The notes beneath the pieces were generated by a model. That model ran no database searches, had not been told where the DNA came from, and was given only the letters and a program-made list of their open reading frames with translations. The position numbers and the translations under genes were made by a program. Below, in pieces: positions 50,849-52,076 of a DNA stretch of 52,076 nt (position 1 is the first letter of the stretch; the number at the start of each line of letters is the position of its first letter). Source of the DNA: Paenibacillus vietnamensis (GTDB lineage: Bacteria; Bacillota; Bacilli; Paenibacillales; Paenibacillaceae); assembly GCF_020169515.1 (NCBI RefSeq), contig NZ_JAHMHW010000029.1, positions 1 through 52,076 on the forward strand, in the 5' to 3' direction.

Positions 50849-51832
50849 TTATTCTTTCAAGACAAGATGATAGAAAGCGATCCGCTCCCGTCTCCAGGTG
50901 TAGGTGACATAAATGTCGTTGCCTTGAGCGACGACCGCGGGATACGAATATTGGCTGATGCCCGAATCGAGCGGAAGCTCCTCGCCCCATGTCGCGCCGT
51001 CGTCGCGGGATATCCGCAGCACAAGCGGGGTGCGGGGACCTTTCCCCTTCGGGTCGTCCTCGCGCGGCAGCGTCGGATTGTAGGCCATAGCCAGCGAGCC
51101 GTCAGGCAGCTGCGCCAGATCGAAGCCGCTGTTATTGTTCGGCATATCGGTCGGATAAGCCTCGCACCAAGTTCGGCCTCCGTCCTGCGAATCGCTGCGG
51201 TACATGGCTCCTTCGGTGCTCCGGGCCAGAAAGTGGACCGAGCCGTCCGCCGATTCCCAAAGCGTCGGCTGAATGATGCCCTTCAGCTTCAGCTTGCTGT
51301 GATCAAGCGGAACGGCAGCCGTCTGCGTCCACGTATCGCCCTGATCGTCGGATATTTCGATGAAAGCGTCCCATGCGGGCTCTATTGAATTCGGTGCGAG
51401 CAGCGTGCCGTTACGAAGCATGATCGGCTTGTTCTTGACGGGGCCGCGTCCTCCGATGTCGCCGGGCACCAGCTCCTTGGGCTCGGACCAGGTAAGGCCG
51501 TAATCGTCCGAATGAATGATGCGGGTGAACCACTGGGCAACCCGGGGGCCGACCTTGTAGAAAAGCAGCAGCCTGCCGTCGGGCCTGAGGTACAGGACTG
51601 GATTCCAATGCGGAACGCCTTCCTCGTCCGCGGCCTTGACCGGCGCGGCCCATTCGCCGTCCGTTCTGCGCGCCGTCCAGATCGCCACGTCGGGAGCGCC
51701 TTCGCGGGAGCCGCCGAACCAGGCGGCCAGCACATCGCCGTCCGGCAGAACAACAAGCGTGGACGCGTGACAGCTTGCAAACGGGCGGTCGTCTTCGAAT
51801 ACAAATTGTTTGGCTTCAACCGATAACGTCAT
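50849..51832 (-). CDS. BNR-repeat sialidase-fold protein
   Basis: The 327-residue propeller protein has Asp boxes HSDDYGLTWSEP (about 106), SDDQGDTWTQT (about 161), SQDGGRTWCEA (about 213) and SRDDGATWGEE (about 282). It shares the MPNNNSGFDLAQLPDG segment with the protein at 26967. The N-terminus (FASCHASTLVVLPDGDVLAA) is typical of the BNR_2 group. No signal peptide. It is convergent with the operon and ends 29 bases from the pectinesterase stop, so it has its own control. Its promoter (TATAGT at 51870-51865 on the minus strand) lacks the CCTATA direct repeat. The reaction is unknown; sialidase annotation would rest on fold only. Confidence 0.82.
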   Translation of the reverse strand: MTLSVEAKQFVFEDDRPFASCHASTLVVLPDGDVLAAWFGGSREGAPDVAIWTARRTDGEWAAPVKAADEEGVPHWNPVLYLRPDGRLLLFYKVGPRVAQWFTRIIHSDDYGLTWSEPKELVPGDIGGRGPVKNKPIMLRNGTLLAPNSIEPAWDAFIEISDDQGDTWTQTAAVPLDHSKLKLKGIIQPTLWESADGSVHFLARSTEGAMYRSDSQDGGRTWCEAYPTDMPNNNSGFDLAQLPDGSLAMAYNPTLPREDDPKGKGPRTPLVLRISRDDGATWGEELPLDSGISQYSYPAVVAQGNDIYVTYTWRRERIAFYHLVLKE

Positions 51833-51975
51833 GAAAAAACAACACCTCCGAAATGATTGGCTTGACTATAATTGGATCCGATAGGGAAGCCGTTACCATC
51901 TAGCGTATGCCGTTGCATGATCCGGTTCAATAGGGCATTCCGGTACGAGGATCGTGTGATAGCGCTTATTAATGA

Positions 51976-52026
51976 ATAAAAAGGAATGGCGGTGCCGGGA
52001 TAGATCCAGGCTCGCCATTCCTTTGT
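51976..52026 (-). terminator. Terminator for a gene entering from the right edge
   Basis: On the minus strand GGAATGGCG...GCC pairs with GGC...CGCCATTCC and is followed by TTTTTATTC. It reads as a terminator for a minus-strand gene whose body lies beyond the window. Confidence 0.65.
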
Positions 52027-52046
52027 GCGCTTGGCAGCGCAATCGA

Positions 52047-52076
52047 CTAAGGAGTGGAAGTCTCCAGTACACCGCG
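52047..52076 (-). CDS. Possible C-terminal end of an off-window gene
   Basis: The minus strand from the window edge reads RGVLETSTP followed by a TAG (52049-52047), about 20 bases before a minus-strand terminator. The position makes it a plausible gene end, but nine residues cannot identify a product. Confidence 0.3.
   Translation of the reverse strand, partial: RGVLETSTP

Noticed and set aside
51880..51936. CCCTAT motifs on the minus strand upstream of the last BNR gene as a fifth AraC-type promoter
   Set aside because: They are 49 bases apart and not at the 47-48 or 26 base distance from a -10 box, so they do not fit the pattern.

Overview
The window looks like chromosomal DNA of a Paenibacillaceae member (Paenibacillus/Cohnella-like). 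This rests on strong GGAGG ribosome sites with frequent GTG/TTG starts, U-tailed hairpin terminators, a MsmX-type sugar ABC transporter with DUF5696 and NHL/YIP1 companion proteins, cupin-AraC regulators and a truncated DUF3231 gene. Most of the 52 kb is a plant cell-wall (pectin/rhamnogalacturonan type) glycan utilisation region. No rRNA, tRNA, CRISPR array or complete insertion sequence was seen.

Layout. 1-3.9 kb: a truncated DUF3231 gene, an AraC regulator and a divergent GH106-like alpha-L-rhamnosidase. 3.9-7.6 kb: an AT-richer island with a SulP permease, a cysteine-free ArsR repressor, a cysteine-rich unknown protein and YjdM/PhnA. ArsR-type inverted repeats overlap +1 of three promoters here. 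7.6-8.1 kb: a graveyard of three gene ends (GMC oxidoreductase, GH2, AraC). 8.3-16.6 kb: intracellular PL11 rhamnogalacturonan lyase, SGNH esterase, GH2 enzyme, and a one-chain fusion of a xylose-isomerase-like TIM barrel with a GMC flavin oxidoreductase. 16.8-29.2 kb: four transcription units (beta-propeller protein/GH28/910-aa unknown; a lipoprotein solute-binding protein; (alpha/alpha)6 glycosidase/BNR protein; AraC regulator). 29.7-50.8 kb: an apparent 14-gene operon on one strand. It holds three DUF5060/DUF5605-type TIM-barrel proteins (one without its catalytic glutamates), an ABC ATPase, a 992-aa solute-binding protein with carbohydrate-binding-like modules, two permease pairs around an NHL-YIP1 protein and a DUF5696 protein, a 709-aa unknown, an iron-type alcohol dehydrogenase and a cytosolic pectinesterase. 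A convergent BNR/sialidase-fold gene closes the region.

How it works together (inference). Oligosaccharides released elsewhere are captured by the two solute-binding proteins, imported through the permeases with the single ATPase, and taken apart in the cytosol: almost none of the hydrolases, lyases or esterases has a signal peptide. Four promoters share a 21-22 bp-spaced CCTATA direct repeat placed 47-48 bp before the -10 box. This is what an AraC-type activator site looks like, and the AraC protein at 28283-29167 is the obvious candidate. The enzyme mix (GH106, DUF5060-type TIM barrels, GH28, pectin and acetyl esterases, three sialidase-fold propellers) fits a complex pectin such as rhamnogalacturonan I or II, but the exact substrate cannot be read from the sequence.

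The most unusual items are the TIM-barrel/GMC fusion, the shared promoter architecture, a conserved structured intergenic element present twice (about 23055-23130 and 28061-28190), and the catalytically dead TIM-barrel paralog.
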